A DNA stretch of 64,000 nt from Deltaproteobacteria bacterium. GTDB taxonomy: Bacteria; Myxococcota_A; UBA796; SXON01. The stretch is taken from NCBI GenBank assembly GCA_947445035.1, contig CANFCK010000018.1:31873-95872 (forward strand). The letters run 5' to 3'. Position numbers and translations under genes: made by a program. Positions within the stretch are counted from its first letter, which is position 1; every line of letters starts with the position of its first letter. The notes beneath the pieces are model-generated. The model did no database searches and was not told where the DNA came from. It saw only the letters and a program-made list of their open reading frames with translations. Positions 35,138 to 44,374 of the stretch are shown here, piece after piece.

Positions 35138-37333
35138 ATGCGACACGTTCCCCGCCTTCGCGCTTCCGTGGTGGCCGCGGCCGCGGTGCTCGCCCTTCCG
35201 GGAACGGCCGAGGCCTACATCGGGCCTGGCGCCGGCTTTGCGTTCGCCGGTTCGTTGGCCGTCCTCGTCGGGGCCTTCGCGCTGGCGCTGGGAACGATCC
35301 TGTTGTGGCCCTTCACCTGGCTCGTCCGCACCATCCGCGTCGGCAACCCCTACAAAAACGCCCTGACGCGGCGGGTCATCGTCATCGGGCTGGACGGCAT
35401 GGATCCGGGTATCACCCTGCGCTTCATGCGCGAAGGCCGGCTCCCCAACCTGAAGAAGCTGGCGGAGACCGGTGTGTTTCGCCCGCTGAGCACCAGCAAC
35501 CCGTCGATGTCCCCGGTCGCCTGGTCGACCTTCTCGACCGGCGTCGATCCGTCGCGACACGGGATCTACGACTTCATCACGCGCGATCCCTGCACCTACG
35601 CGCCGATGCTCTCCAGCACCGACATCAAAAACGCCGAACGGGTGCTCAACATCGGCAAGTACGTCATCCCCCTCGAAAAGCCGAAGATCAAGCTCCTTCA
35701 AAAGAGCCAGGCGTTCTGGAAGACCCTCGGCGACAAACACATCCCGTCGATCATCCAACGCGTCCCCATCACCTTCCCGCCGGTGCCGTTCCGCGGCATC
35801 CTGCTTTCGGGCATGTGCGTGCCCGATCTGCGCGGTAGCCAGGGCACCTTCAGCTACTTCTCGACCGCCAATCGGGACGGCCAGGCCGCGTTCACCGGCG
35901 GCGAGCAGACGGTGCTTCGGCGCAAAGGAAACGTGATCCGAAGCCGAATTGTCGGGCCCGACAACGGCATGGTCAAGGGCGGCGGCCGGATGACGCTTGC
36001 GTTCACGCTGACCGTCCGCGGCGACGGGGCTCACCTTGCCTTTGACGGCGGTGAAAGCTTCGATCTCCCCCTGGGGGCCTACACGCCGTGGGTCCATCTG
36101 AGCTTTCGGGCCGGACCGGGGGTGAACGTGGCCGGGATCGCGCGCTTCTACCTGCAATCGGTGGACCCCGAGGTCAGCCTCTACATGACGCCGATCCACA
36201 TCGATCCGGAAGCCCCGGCGATGCCGATCAGCCACCCCGCCGTCTACTCGGTGTACCTGGCCAAACGGTTCGGCGCGTTCGCGACGCTGGGTCTCGCCGA
36301 GGACACCTGGGCGCTCAACGAACGGGTGATCGACGAGGCCGCGTTCTTCGAGCAGGCGATGGCCTTCTGCGACGAGCGGGAAAAGATGTTCTTCGATGCC
36401 GTGGAACACACCCGGGAAGGGCTGGTCACCACGGTTTTCGACACCACCGACCGTGTGCAGCACATGTTCTACCGCTACTTGGACCCCACCCATCCGGCCA
36501 ACCGGGACAAGGAGTCCACGGCCTTCGCCGACGCGATCCAGCGGGTCTACACCCACATGGACGGCATCGTCGGCAAGACCCTCGCCGAAGTCGGGCCCGA
36601 AGCCACCGTCATCGTCATGAGCGACCACGGATTCACCAACTTCCGCCGCGGCGTGAACCTCAACACATGGCTCTACGAACAAGGCTACCTCTGCCTCAAA
36701 GAGGGTCACACGCTCTCCGGGGAATGGTTCGAGCACCTTGATTGGAGCCGCACCCGGGCGTTCTCCCTCGGCCTTACAGGCATGTTCATCAACCGGAAAG
36801 GGCGGGAGGCGTCGGGCATCGTCGCCGAAGGCGACGAGTACCGGACGCTGGTGAAAGAGCTCTGCTGCAAGCTCGAAGCGCTGGTCGATCCGGAGAGCGG
36901 CGACCGCGCCGTCCGCAAGGCGCGCGCGGCATTCGAGTGTTTTGATGGTCCCTATCGGCTGGATGCGCCGGACATCCTCGTGGGGTACGAAGGGGGCTTC
37001 CGCAACTCGTGGGCGTGCGCGACCGGCTCGGTCACCACGACCGTCTTCGAAGACAACACCAAGAGCTGGTCGGGTGACCACTGTGTCGACCCGGACATCG
37101 TCCCCGGCGTCTTCTTCTGCAATCGGCCGATCAACGTCGAAGACCCGCACATCGCCGACATCCCGTTCTCGATCCTCTCCCTTTTCGGCCATGCCCCCCC
37201 CCGTCACATGCAGGGGCGGATGCTTTTCGAGTCCGCGGGCGGCGGCCCGGTGCGAGGCGTGGTGGATGCCTCTCGCCTCCCCCAAAGCGGTTCGGCGCCG
37301 GGCGCGCGGATCGAGCCGGAGCCGACCCCGTGA
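35138..37333 (+). CDS. Membrane-anchored type I phosphodiesterase / alkaline phosphatase superfamily protein
   Basis: A 731-residue enzyme. An N-terminal signal or anchor region includes AYIGPGAGFAFAGSLAVL, a motif seen before membrane segments in this group, and a second hydrophobic stretch. The catalytic domain has metal residues in VIVIGLDGMDPG, a nucleophile segment SNPSMSPVAWSTFSTG, a later aspartate pair in FDTTDRVQHMFYRY and the SDHGF motif, as in nucleotide pyrophosphatase/phosphodiesterases. An inserted beta-rich domain lies at about 245-345. It acts outside the cytoplasm; substrate unknown. ATG 35138 was preferred, but an in-frame GTG at 35117 is possible. A run of nine C at 37194-37202 lies near the C-terminus. 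A closely related paralogue follows with a GTGA overlap. Confidence 0.85.
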   Translation: MRHVPRLRASVVAAAAVLALPGTAEAYIGPGAGFAFAGSLAVLVGAFALALGTILLWPFTWLVRTIRVGNPYKNALTRRVIVIGLDGMDPGITLRFMREGRLPNLKKLAETGVFRPLSTSNPSMSPVAWSTFSTGVDPSRHGIYDFITRDPCTYAPMLSSTDIKNAERVLNIGKYVIPLEKPKIKLLQKSQAFWKTLGDKHIPSIIQRVPITFPPVPFRGILLSGMCVPDLRGSQGTFSYFSTANRDGQAAFTGGEQTVLRRKGNVIRSRIVGPDNGMVKGGGRMTLAFTLTVRGDGAHLAFDGGESFDLPLGAYTPWVHLSFRAGPGVNVAGIARFYLQSVDPEVSLYMTPIHIDPEAPAMPISHPAVYSVYLAKRFGAFATLGLAEDTWALNERVIDEAAFFEQAMAFCDEREKMFFDAVEHTREGLVTTVFDTTDRVQHMFYRYLDPTHPANRDKESTAFADAIQRVYTHMDGIVGKTLAEVGPEATVIVMSDHGFTNFRRGVNLNTWLYEQGYLCLKEGHTLSGEWFEHLDWSRTRAFSLGLTGMFINRKGREASGIVAEGDEYRTLVKELCCKLEALVDPESGDRAVRKARAAFECFDGPYRLDAPDILVGYEGGFRNSWACATGSVTTTVFEDNTKSWSGDHCVDPDIVPGVFFCNRPINVEDPHIADIPFSILSLFGHAPPRHMQGRMLFESAGGGPVRGVVDASRLPQSGSAPGARIEPEPTP

Positions 37334-39357
37334 GGCACAACCTGCTCCTCGGCGCGCTGGTGACGATGGCTGGCGGCTGCTCGTGTGGCCGAGTTTCTCT
37401 TGATCAACCCGGGGTTTTCGTGCTCGGGGTGGATGGCATGGACCCGGTCATTCTTCGCCGCCTGATCGACGAGGGCAAGGCGCCTAACCTCGCGGCGCTG
37501 GCGCAGGCCGGCTCCTTTGAGGAGTTGGGCACGTCGAACCCACCGCAAAGCCCCGTCGCGTGGTCGAATTTCGTGACCGGGATGGACCCCGGCGGCCACG
37601 GAGTCTACGACTTCCTTCATCGGGATCCCGAGACCTACCTGCCGATTTCGTCCGCGACGGCCGAGGTCAACGATCCCGGCACCTTCGTCAAGGTCGGAGG
37701 GTACTACCTGCCGGTGATCGCCGGGGACGACATCCTCAACAACCGCAGCGGAACGCCCTGGTGGGACGTCCTCTATTCGGCCGGCGTCGATGTCGAGGTG
37801 TACCGGATCCCAGGCAATTACCCGGTGCCATCGTCGGACGCGAAGACCCTCGCGGGCATGGGCACCGTGGACATGCGTGGCGGCTACGGCGTGTACACGT
37901 GGTACACCGACAAGGTTCCGGTCGCGACGCCCGGTCACGACCTGAAGGGGGACGTGCAACTGGTAACGGTCGAGGACTTCGACCTCGACGGCATCGGCGA
38001 CACCGTCAAGGGCACATTGAAAGGGCCCCCCGACCTCTTTCACCTCGCCCCAGGCGCACTCCCAGGAGAGTCCGACTACCTGACGGCGTCGGTCACGGTG
38101 TCCATCGATGCGGCGGCCCCCGTCGCGATCATCAAGGTCGGCGACGCCCAGGCGGTCGTTGCCCAAGGCGAATGGACGGCCTGGATGCCGGTGACGTTCG
38201 ACGCGCTACCCGCGGGAGCGATGGCCCTCGCCGGGACCGTCCGCTTCTACGCCAAGGAGCTAAGGCCCGGCTTCAAGCTCTATGCTTCTCCGGTGAACTT
38301 CGCGGCCGACGCGCCGCCTCAAGCCATCTCGACTCCTGATGACTTCGCCACTGAGCTCGCCGACGCTTTGGAAGGGCCGTACTACACCCAAGGGATGCCC
38401 GAGGAAACCAACGCGCTCAAAGACGGCACCTTCAACGACGATGATTACTTGAGCCAGGTCGGCCTGGTCCAAAATGACGCCAGCGCGATGCTGGACGTTT
38501 CGTTGGCCCGGTTTTCCAGGGGTGACGCCACCTTTTTCTACCTCTCCGATATCGACCTCCAATGCCACATGCTGTGGCGCCACGGGGATCCCAAACACCC
38601 CGCAGAAGCGCCGCATCCGGCATTCGAGGCTGACTCCGCGTCAAAGCACGCCCTGGACATCGAACGTTTCTACCGCCACGTCGACGGCCTCGTCGGCCGA
38701 GTGAGGGCGCGGCTGCCTCCCGACACCTTGCTCGTGGTGATGAGCGACCACGGCTTCCAACCCTACACCCGGCAGGTGCACCTCAACACCTGGCTACGCA
38801 ATCACGGCTGGCTCACGATGAACGCCGGCAAGTCCGCCGGCATGCTCGCGCTGGGCGACGTCGACTGGTCGAAGACCCGCGCCTATGCCTTGGGCTTCAA
38901 CGCGGTCTATTTCAACGTGATCGGCCGCGAGGGCCAGGGCATCGTCGCGACGGAAGCGTTGGCCGGCCTGCGCACGCAGTTGGCCGCGGAGCTGCTCGCG
39001 TTCACCGACCCCAAGAGCGGCCGAAAGCCCATCCTTCGCGTCGATTCCGGACTCGACATCTACCACGGAAACAGGCTGACCGAAGCTCCCGATCTCGTGG
39101 TGGGCTACGACCGCGACTACGGGCACTCGGACGAGTCGACCCTCGGTGAGATCACCGAGCTGGAGCTCGAAGACAACACCTCTCGCTGGTCCGGGAACCA
39201 CCTCATGGCGCCCGAAGTGGTCCCGGGGGTGCTCCTCACCAGCCGCCCGCTGCGCACCTCGGGCAACGACCTGACCGACGTGACGGCCACCCTGTACGCG
39301 TGGTACGGACAGACCCTGCCGCCCGAACTGCGCGGCCAACCCTTCCTCACCCCCTGA
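37330..39357 (+). CDS. Lipoprotein type I phosphodiesterase, paralogue of the preceding gene
   Basis: A 675-residue paralogue of the preceding enzyme, with the same block order: LGVDGMDPVILRRLI, GTSNPPQSPVAWSNFVTG, an inserted beta-rich domain at about 215-320, LSDIDLQCHMLWRHGD and VVMSDHGFQPYTRQVHLNT. Instead of the membrane anchor it has a short signal peptide with lipobox-like AGGCSC (residues 14-19), so it is probably tethered by lipid. The GTG start overlaps the preceding stop. Two tethered hydrolases of the same family in a row suggest related but different substrates. Confidence 0.85.
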   Translation: MRHNLLLGALVTMAGGCSCGRVSLDQPGVFVLGVDGMDPVILRRLIDEGKAPNLAALAQAGSFEELGTSNPPQSPVAWSNFVTGMDPGGHGVYDFLHRDPETYLPISSATAEVNDPGTFVKVGGYYLPVIAGDDILNNRSGTPWWDVLYSAGVDVEVYRIPGNYPVPSSDAKTLAGMGTVDMRGGYGVYTWYTDKVPVATPGHDLKGDVQLVTVEDFDLDGIGDTVKGTLKGPPDLFHLAPGALPGESDYLTASVTVSIDAAAPVAIIKVGDAQAVVAQGEWTAWMPVTFDALPAGAMALAGTVRFYAKELRPGFKLYASPVNFAADAPPQAISTPDDFATELADALEGPYYTQGMPEETNALKDGTFNDDDYLSQVGLVQNDASAMLDVSLARFSRGDATFFYLSDIDLQCHMLWRHGDPKHPAEAPHPAFEADSASKHALDIERFYRHVDGLVGRVRARLPPDTLLVVMSDHGFQPYTRQVHLNTWLRNHGWLTMNAGKSAGMLALGDVDWSKTRAYALGFNAVYFNVIGREGQGIVATEALAGLRTQLAAELLAFTDPKSGRKPILRVDSGLDIYHGNRLTEAPDLVVGYDRDYGHSDESTLGEITELELEDNTSRWSGNHLMAPEVVPGVLLTSRPLRTSGNDLTDVTATLYAWYGQTLPPELRGQPFLTP

Positions 39358-39371
39358 TCCCGGGAGTCCCG

Positions 39372-39575
39372 ATGTTCGGCTTTGGAAAGAACGTGAATGT
39401 CAAGGTGGATAAAGACCTGTACGCCCGGGTGGCAAAGGTCGCGGATGTCGCCGGCTACGCCACTGCCGAGGAGTTCGTGCAGCATATTCTGGAAAAGGAG
39501 ATGCTGCATTTCGAAGACACCAAGAACGACGCCGACATTCGCGCGAAGCTGAAGGGGCTCGGCTACATCTCGTAG
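39372..39575 (+). CDS. Small ribbon-helix-helix-like protein with C-terminal LGY motif
   Basis: A 67-residue protein from an ATG with GGGAG upstream. Residues 9-42 (VKVDKDLYARVAKVADVAGY, then ATAEEFVQHILEKEM) follow the strand-helix-helix pattern of ribbon-helix-helix proteins, though no DNA-binding test is possible here. The end, IRAKLKGLGYIS, matches the end of the lipoprotein at 34584. It starts 14 bases after the second phosphodiesterase and precedes a membrane protein gene by eight bases, so it is part of the cassette. It may be a regulator or a structural adaptor. Confidence 0.65.
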   Translation: MFGFGKNVNVKVDKDLYARVAKVADVAGYATAEEFVQHILEKEMLHFEDTKNDADIRAKLKGLGYIS

Positions 39576-39583
39576 TCAAGCCG

Positions 39584-40408
39584 ATGGCGCTCTTCAACCA
39601 TCTCACCACTGCGCTCTTCGACGCGATCCTGGCACCGCTGGGTCACGGAAGGCCATGGTTCGACCTCGTTCTCTGGCCGGTTCTTGGCGGGATCACCGCT
39701 CTTTTGGTCATCAAGGCGGTGAGCAACCAGGCCGGGATCACCCGCGCGAAGGGGCGAATCCAGGTACACCTGCTCGAGGTCGTGCTTTTCCGCGACGATC
39801 TGCGCACGGTCTTCCCCGCCACCGCCAAGGCCCTCGCCTACAACCTGCTGTACCTGGCGTACAACATCGTGCCCATGCTGGTGATGATCGTGCCGATGAC
39901 GACCATCCTTGTGCAGCTTGTCTCTCACTACGCGTACGCGCCGCTGCGGGTCGGCGACTCGGTGACGATGGTTGTGGAGCTCGATGACGCGGTCGGGGGT
40001 GTCGCCGCAGCGGACGTGACCCTCGATCTCCCTGATGGCGTCGTGCTGGAAGCGCCCCCTGTTCGCACCGCCGAGGGGATGGTCGCGTGGCGCCTTTCGG
40101 CTCAGACCGCGGGGGATCACTTGCTCCGCGTGCACGCTGGCGCGAGCGTCGAAGACAAGGTGCTCTCGGTGGGCGGGCCGGCACGGAAGGTCTCGGTGCT
40201 CCGCACCAAGGGCTGGGAGGCGTTTTTGTACCCGTCAGAGGCCGTTCCCGCCTCGGGCTCGCCCATCGCCAGCATCTCCATCCTGAACCGCCGCGACGCA
40301 CCGCTGGGCCCCTTCCCGGCGGGCGAGGCCGGCATCCTCGCCTGGTTCTTCGGCGCCTCACTTTTGGCAGGCTTCCTCCTGAAAGACCGTTTCGGCGTAA
40401 CAATTTGA
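39584..40408 (+). CDS. Polytopic membrane protein of the phosphodiesterase cassette
   Basis: A 274-residue protein. A membrane segment near 28-45 precedes a cytoplasmic charged helix pair (QAGITRAKGRIQVHLLEVVL, then FRDDLRTVFPATAKAL), and two membrane segments follow (YNLLYLAYNIVPMLVMIVPM; TTILVQLVSHYAY). Next comes a beta-rich outer domain (about 120-215) and a final membrane segment near 247-265. The cytoplasmic helix pair followed by membrane helices is reminiscent of the YidC/EMC3-type fold, but this is only pattern resemblance. Function unknown. Confidence 0.6.
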   Translation: MALFNHLTTALFDAILAPLGHGRPWFDLVLWPVLGGITALLVIKAVSNQAGITRAKGRIQVHLLEVVLFRDDLRTVFPATAKALAYNLLYLAYNIVPMLVMIVPMTTILVQLVSHYAYAPLRVGDSVTMVVELDDAVGGVAAADVTLDLPDGVVLEAPPVRTAEGMVAWRLSAQTAGDHLLRVHAGASVEDKVLSVGGPARKVSVLRTKGWEAFLYPSEAVPASGSPIASISILNRRDAPLGPFPAGEAGILAWFFGASLLAGFLLKDRFGVTI

Positions 40409-40419
40409 CCGGACCGTCC

Positions 40420-41037
40420 ATGTTTGCTTTCTTCAAGCGTCTTTTCGACGCCAACCTCGGCGAGCCCATCGTCATCGTCTCCGGCCTGCCCCGGTCCGGC
40501 ACCTCGATGATGATGCGGATGCTCGACGGCGGCGGCATGGCGATCATGACCGACCAACTTCGCACGGCCGACCTGGATAATCCCAAGGGGTACTACGAGT
40601 ACGAGCGCGTCAAGGAACTGGAGAAGGAGACCGACAAGTCGTATCTCAAAGAGGGGAGAGGCAAAGCGCTCAAGGTCATCTCCTGGCTGCTGAAGGACCT
40701 CCCGGACGACAATCGGTACCGGATCGTGTTCATGCGTCGCGACCTGAGCGAGGTCATCGCCTCGCAGAACAAGATGCTCAAACATCGTGGCGAGGTCGAC
40801 AATTCCGACGACAAGATGATGATCGACGCCTACATGAACCACCTGGCCAGCGTGCGCATCCTCTCCCGGAAGCGCGACAACTTCGAGATGTTGGAGGTTC
40901 GGTACGACCAGACGGTGGCCGACCCTGCCGCTGCCGCCAAAGCCGTCAACGTCTTCTTGGGCGGCAAGCTCGACGAGGGCAAGATGCGCGAGGCCGTCGA
41001 CAAGGAACTGTACCGCAACAAGAAGGTCGCGACCTGA
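40420..41037 (+). CDS. Sulfotransferase-family P-loop protein
   Basis: A 205-residue protein. The 5'-phosphosulfate-binding loop is SGLPRSGTSMMMRMLDGG (residues about 21-38) and the 3'-phosphate-binding segment is FMRRDLSEVIASQNKMLKHR. The conserved DNPKGYYEYERVKEL block is characteristic of a bacterial subfamily that lacks a signal peptide and is much smaller than typical sulfotransferases. It may transfer sulfate from PAPS, but the family also contains proteins of unproven activity. The ATG is 11 bases after the previous stop. Together with the phosphodiesterases it suggests modification of an envelope component, an inference. Confidence 0.82.
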   Translation: MFAFFKRLFDANLGEPIVIVSGLPRSGTSMMMRMLDGGGMAIMTDQLRTADLDNPKGYYEYERVKELEKETDKSYLKEGRGKALKVISWLLKDLPDDNRYRIVFMRRDLSEVIASQNKMLKHRGEVDNSDDKMMIDAYMNHLASVRILSRKRDNFEMLEVRYDQTVADPAAAAKAVNVFLGGKLDEGKMREAVDKELYRNKKVAT

Positions 41038-41046
41038 TCGAAAGCG

Positions 41047-42093
41047 CTAGTCGGCGTTGAAATCTCCCACTTTGCGCATGACGCTGTCCACGTCCGCCGA
41101 CTTTTCGCGCTGGCGGTGCTGAAGCTCCTGGAACGCGGCCAACAACACCGCCGAGCGCAACGGCGAAAGGCCGGAGCAGTCTTCGCCCGCGCGCATGCGA
41201 GCCGCCGCGGCCTGCGCGGACGCAGCGGCGGCCCCTCGCCCAAGCAGCGTGAAAACCAGGGCCGAACGGTCGGCCGCGAACGCAAACGCCTCCCGGCCCC
41301 CACCCACGAGGGCGGCGACGATGGCGACATCCAGCCAGCCCTCGTTTTCCCCGCTGGTGTCGTCGGGCAGGCCGGCCACAATCCCGTCGACCACCGTACC
41401 GGGCAAAAGCCACGCGGGGAGCACCCACGCCTCCGCTTCGGCGCCCGTCTCGGAGAGCGCATGCGCTCGCGGATCCATTTGTCGTGCCGCTGCGAGCGCG
41501 CCAGGAGCTACCTTGCTGAGGAAGTGATCCCACCCGTGCGCGGGCTTGCCGTTGAGCGCGACGTCCCCAAGATGGAGGCCGGCGGCAAACGGAATTTCCG
41601 CCATCACCTCGTCGCCTTCGATCTGCTTCCAGAATTTTCGCAGCTCGCTGCGGCCGGCGTGCCCGTGGTGATCCTGCACCTTGTCGCCGCCGAAGATGAC
41701 CTCCATGATGCAGCTGCCTTCGCGGTCGGTGGCAGTCATGAGCAGGTGGCAGTTTCCCATCGCATTGGGGCCGCTCAAGAACGCCCGCGGCGGCACGTCG
41801 AACGCCTCCCGGGCCAGCGTGAACGCCTTGGGAGCGGGCGCATCCGCGACCTTGATCCCTCGCGATTTGATTCGATGAAGGGCCGCGGAGGCAGCCTTTC
41901 GGAGGTTCTTGGGCGCGGCGACGGCTTGCAGCGCGGCCACGTTGCCAAGCTCTCCGGCGGCGTGAACAGCGAGCTCGGGATCGGAGAGCGAGGCGACGTC
42001 GCCAGCGCCGTCATGGGCCCATGCCACGATGGCGGGATCACCGGACCGGTCGAGAATGGCAACAAGACGAGGATCAACCACGGGTAACTCCAC
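41047..42093 (-). CDS. Hypothetical protein with N-terminal HEAT-like part
   Basis: A 348-residue soluble protein with no signal peptide. Residues about 1-75 are short helical units (ELAVHAAGELGNVAALQAVA) like HEAT repeats, followed by a central alpha/beta domain containing MGNCHLLMTATDREGSCIME and EIPFAAGLHLGDVALNG, and an Ala-rich helical C-terminus. No catalytic motif could be assigned. The GTG start lies within the last 20 bases of maeB, so translation is likely coupled. Similar two-part proteins occur next to metabolic genes in myxobacteria, but no function is known to me. Confidence 0.6.
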   Translation of the reverse strand: MELPVVDPRLVAILDRSGDPAIVAWAHDGAGDVASLSDPELAVHAAGELGNVAALQAVAAPKNLRKAASAALHRIKSRGIKVADAPAPKAFTLAREAFDVPPRAFLSGPNAMGNCHLLMTATDREGSCIMEVIFGGDKVQDHHGHAGRSELRKFWKQIEGDEVMAEIPFAAGLHLGDVALNGKPAHGWDHFLSKVAPGALAAARQMDPRAHALSETGAEAEAWVLPAWLLPGTVVDGIVAGLPDDTSGENEGWLDVAIVAALVGGGREAFAFAADRSALVFTLLGRGAAAASAQAAAARMRAGEDCSGLSPLRSAVLLAAFQELQHRQREKSADVDSVMRKVGDFNAD

Positions 42094-44350
42094 GAAATTC
42101 GAGTTCGAGCGCTTGGTGCACGGTCAACGCGGCCATCGCGACGATGTCGTTGACCGAGGCGCCAAGGGCGAGGACGTTGACCGGGCGTTTGAGGCCCATG
42201 ATGACTGGGCCTACCGCCGTGGCTCCACCGAGCTCGCGCAAGAGCTTGTAGGCGATGTTTCCGGAAGCGAGCCCCGGAAAGATGAGCACGTTGGCATCAC
42301 CCTGGATGGACGAGAACGGAAACTCGTTGCCAGCCATTTCCGCATTGACGGCGGTGTCGGCCTGCATCTCGCCGTCGATGACCAAGTCGGGCCACATCTT
42401 GCGGACGATCAGGACCGCCTCCGGGATCTTGGTGACCTCGGGGTTGTCGCGATGTTCGCCGAAATCGGAGTACGACAGCATCGCGACGCGGGGCTTGTAT
42501 CCGAGCGATTCTGCGAGGCGCGCCGTGTGCACCGCGATCTGTGCGAGCTGCTCGGCAGGCGGCAAGATGTTCACCGTACAATCGCCAAGGAAGAACACCC
42601 GGTTCTTGAAGAGCATGATGTACACACCGCTGACACAGCGCACCTTGGGGGCGTGACCGATGATCTGCAGCGCTGGCCGCAGCGTCTCGGCGTAGGGCGT
42701 CGACAGCCCTCCAACCATGCCGTCGGCATCGCCACTGTTGACCATCATCGCCGCAAAGCCCACCCCGCGGTGCACCCACTGTCGCGCCGCCATCGCGGTC
42801 ATGCCCTTTCGCTTGCGCAGCTCCCACAGGGCGTCCGCGTACCGATCGAAGCGGTCGCCATTCTTGGCATCGACGATCTCGATGCCTTCGAGCGACACGT
42901 TCTGCTCCTCCGCCCGTTTGAGCACCTTCCACTCTTCCCCGACGAGGATCGGAGTGCATATCTCCTGCTCCACCATGATCTGGGCCGCGCGCAGGACCCG
43001 CGGGTGAACACCGTCGAAGAACACGATTCGACGACGGTTTTTCTGGGCGCGGGAGATCACCGGGCGAAGGACTTCTTTCCCACGCTCCAGCATCCTTTCG
43101 AGCTTGGCGCGGTAGCTTTCCAGGTCGGCGATGGGCTCGCGCGCAACACCGCTTTCCGCCGCGGCTTTGGCCACGGCTGGCGCAACCCACCACAAAACTC
43201 GCGAGTCAAACGGCTTCGGGATGATGTAGTCGGGGCCGAAACGAAGGTGGTCGATCTTGTAGGCGTGGAGCACCTCATCGGGCACCTCCTCCTTCGCCAG
43301 CGCCGCCAGTGCCCGCACCGCAGCGATCTTCATCGCCTCGTTGATGGCGCGGGCGCGGCAGTCGAGGGCGCCGCGGAAGACGAACGGGAAACCCAGGACG
43401 TTGTTGACCTGGTTCGGGTAGTCGCTCCGCCCGGTGGCCACGATCGCGTCGGGCCGCACCGCCCTGGCCTCGTGGTAGTGAATCTCCGGCTCGGGGTTGG
43501 CCATCGCAAAGATGACCGGCGTCTCGGCCATCGTCAACAGCAACTCGGGCTTGAGGACGCCACCGACAGAGAGGCCGATGAACACATGCGCCCCGACAAT
43601 CACTTCTTTGAGGGTGCTCGGGGTCGAGCCCTGAGCGAAAACCATCTTCTCTGGGAAGACGTCTTCCTTTCGGCCGTTGTAGAGCAAGCCTTCGGCGTCG
43701 CACATCCAGATGTTCTCGCGCAGAACACCCAGCGATACCAGCATTCTAGCCGTCGCGACCGCGGCCGCCCCGGCCCCGCTGAACACCACTTTGAGTTCCG
43801 CGAGTGTGCGCCCCGCTATTTCTGCCGCGTTGAGTATCCCCGCTCCCGCGATGATCGCCGTGCCGTGCTGATCGTCGTGAAATACCGGAATGTCGCAGAC
43901 CTTCTGCAGCTCGCGCTCGATCTCGAAACAATCGGGCGACTTGATATCTTCGAGGTTGATGCCACCGAAGGTGGGCGCCATCGCTCTGACCGCGGCGATG
44001 ACCTCGGCGGGGGTCGGGGCGTCCAACTCGATGTCGACCGAGTCGATGTCAGCGAACTTCTTGAACAAGTTGGACTTGCCTTCCATCACTGGTTTGCTCG
44101 CCATCGGGCCAATGTTCCCGAGGCCGAGCACAGCCGTCCCATTGGTGACCACCGCCACCAGGTTCCCCTTCGACGTGTACTTGTAGACGTCGTCCGGCCG
44201 GGCCTTGATGGCCAGGCAGGGCTCGGCCACGCCCGGGGTATAGGCAAGCGACAGATCACGCTGCGTGAAGAGCGGCTTGGTTGGGACGACCTCGATCTTT
44301 CCCGGACGCCCTTCGCTGTGGTAGTCGAGCGCGTCGCGCTTGAAGCTCAT
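42074..44350 (-). CDS. maeB: NADP-dependent malic enzyme with phosphotransacetylase-like domain
   Basis: A 758-residue enzyme that oxidatively decarboxylates malate to pyruvate. The N-terminal malic domain includes SLAYTPGVAEPCLAIKARP, GLGNIGPMASKPVMEGK and FHDDQHGTAIIAGAGILNA; the nucleotide-binding domain has VVFSGAGAAAVATARML. From about residue 430 there is a phosphotransacetylase-like domain (RRIVFFDGVHPRVLRAAQIM) that in MaeB-type enzymes is regulatory, responding to acetyl-CoA. The domain order and length are standard. The ATG is preceded by GGGAG. Confidence 0.95.
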   Translation of the reverse strand: MSFKRDALDYHSEGRPGKIEVVPTKPLFTQRDLSLAYTPGVAEPCLAIKARPDDVYKYTSKGNLVAVVTNGTAVLGLGNIGPMASKPVMEGKSNLFKKFADIDSVDIELDAPTPAEVIAAVRAMAPTFGGINLEDIKSPDCFEIERELQKVCDIPVFHDDQHGTAIIAGAGILNAAEIAGRTLAELKVVFSGAGAAAVATARMLVSLGVLRENIWMCDAEGLLYNGRKEDVFPEKMVFAQGSTPSTLKEVIVGAHVFIGLSVGGVLKPELLLTMAETPVIFAMANPEPEIHYHEARAVRPDAIVATGRSDYPNQVNNVLGFPFVFRGALDCRARAINEAMKIAAVRALAALAKEEVPDEVLHAYKIDHLRFGPDYIIPKPFDSRVLWWVAPAVAKAAAESGVAREPIADLESYRAKLERMLERGKEVLRPVISRAQKNRRRIVFFDGVHPRVLRAAQIMVEQEICTPILVGEEWKVLKRAEEQNVSLEGIEIVDAKNGDRFDRYADALWELRKRKGMTAMAARQWVHRGVGFAAMMVNSGDADGMVGGLSTPYAETLRPALQIIGHAPKVRCVSGVYIMLFKNRVFFLGDCTVNILPPAEQLAQIAVHTARLAESLGYKPRVAMLSYSDFGEHRDNPEVTKIPEAVLIVRKMWPDLVIDGEMQADTAVNAEMAGNEFPFSSIQGDANVLIFPGLASGNIAYKLLRELGGATAVGPVIMGLKRPVNVLALGASVNDIVAMAALTVHQALELEFRGVTRG

Positions 44351-44374
44351 GCCCGCTCCCGTTGGCCGGGCGCC

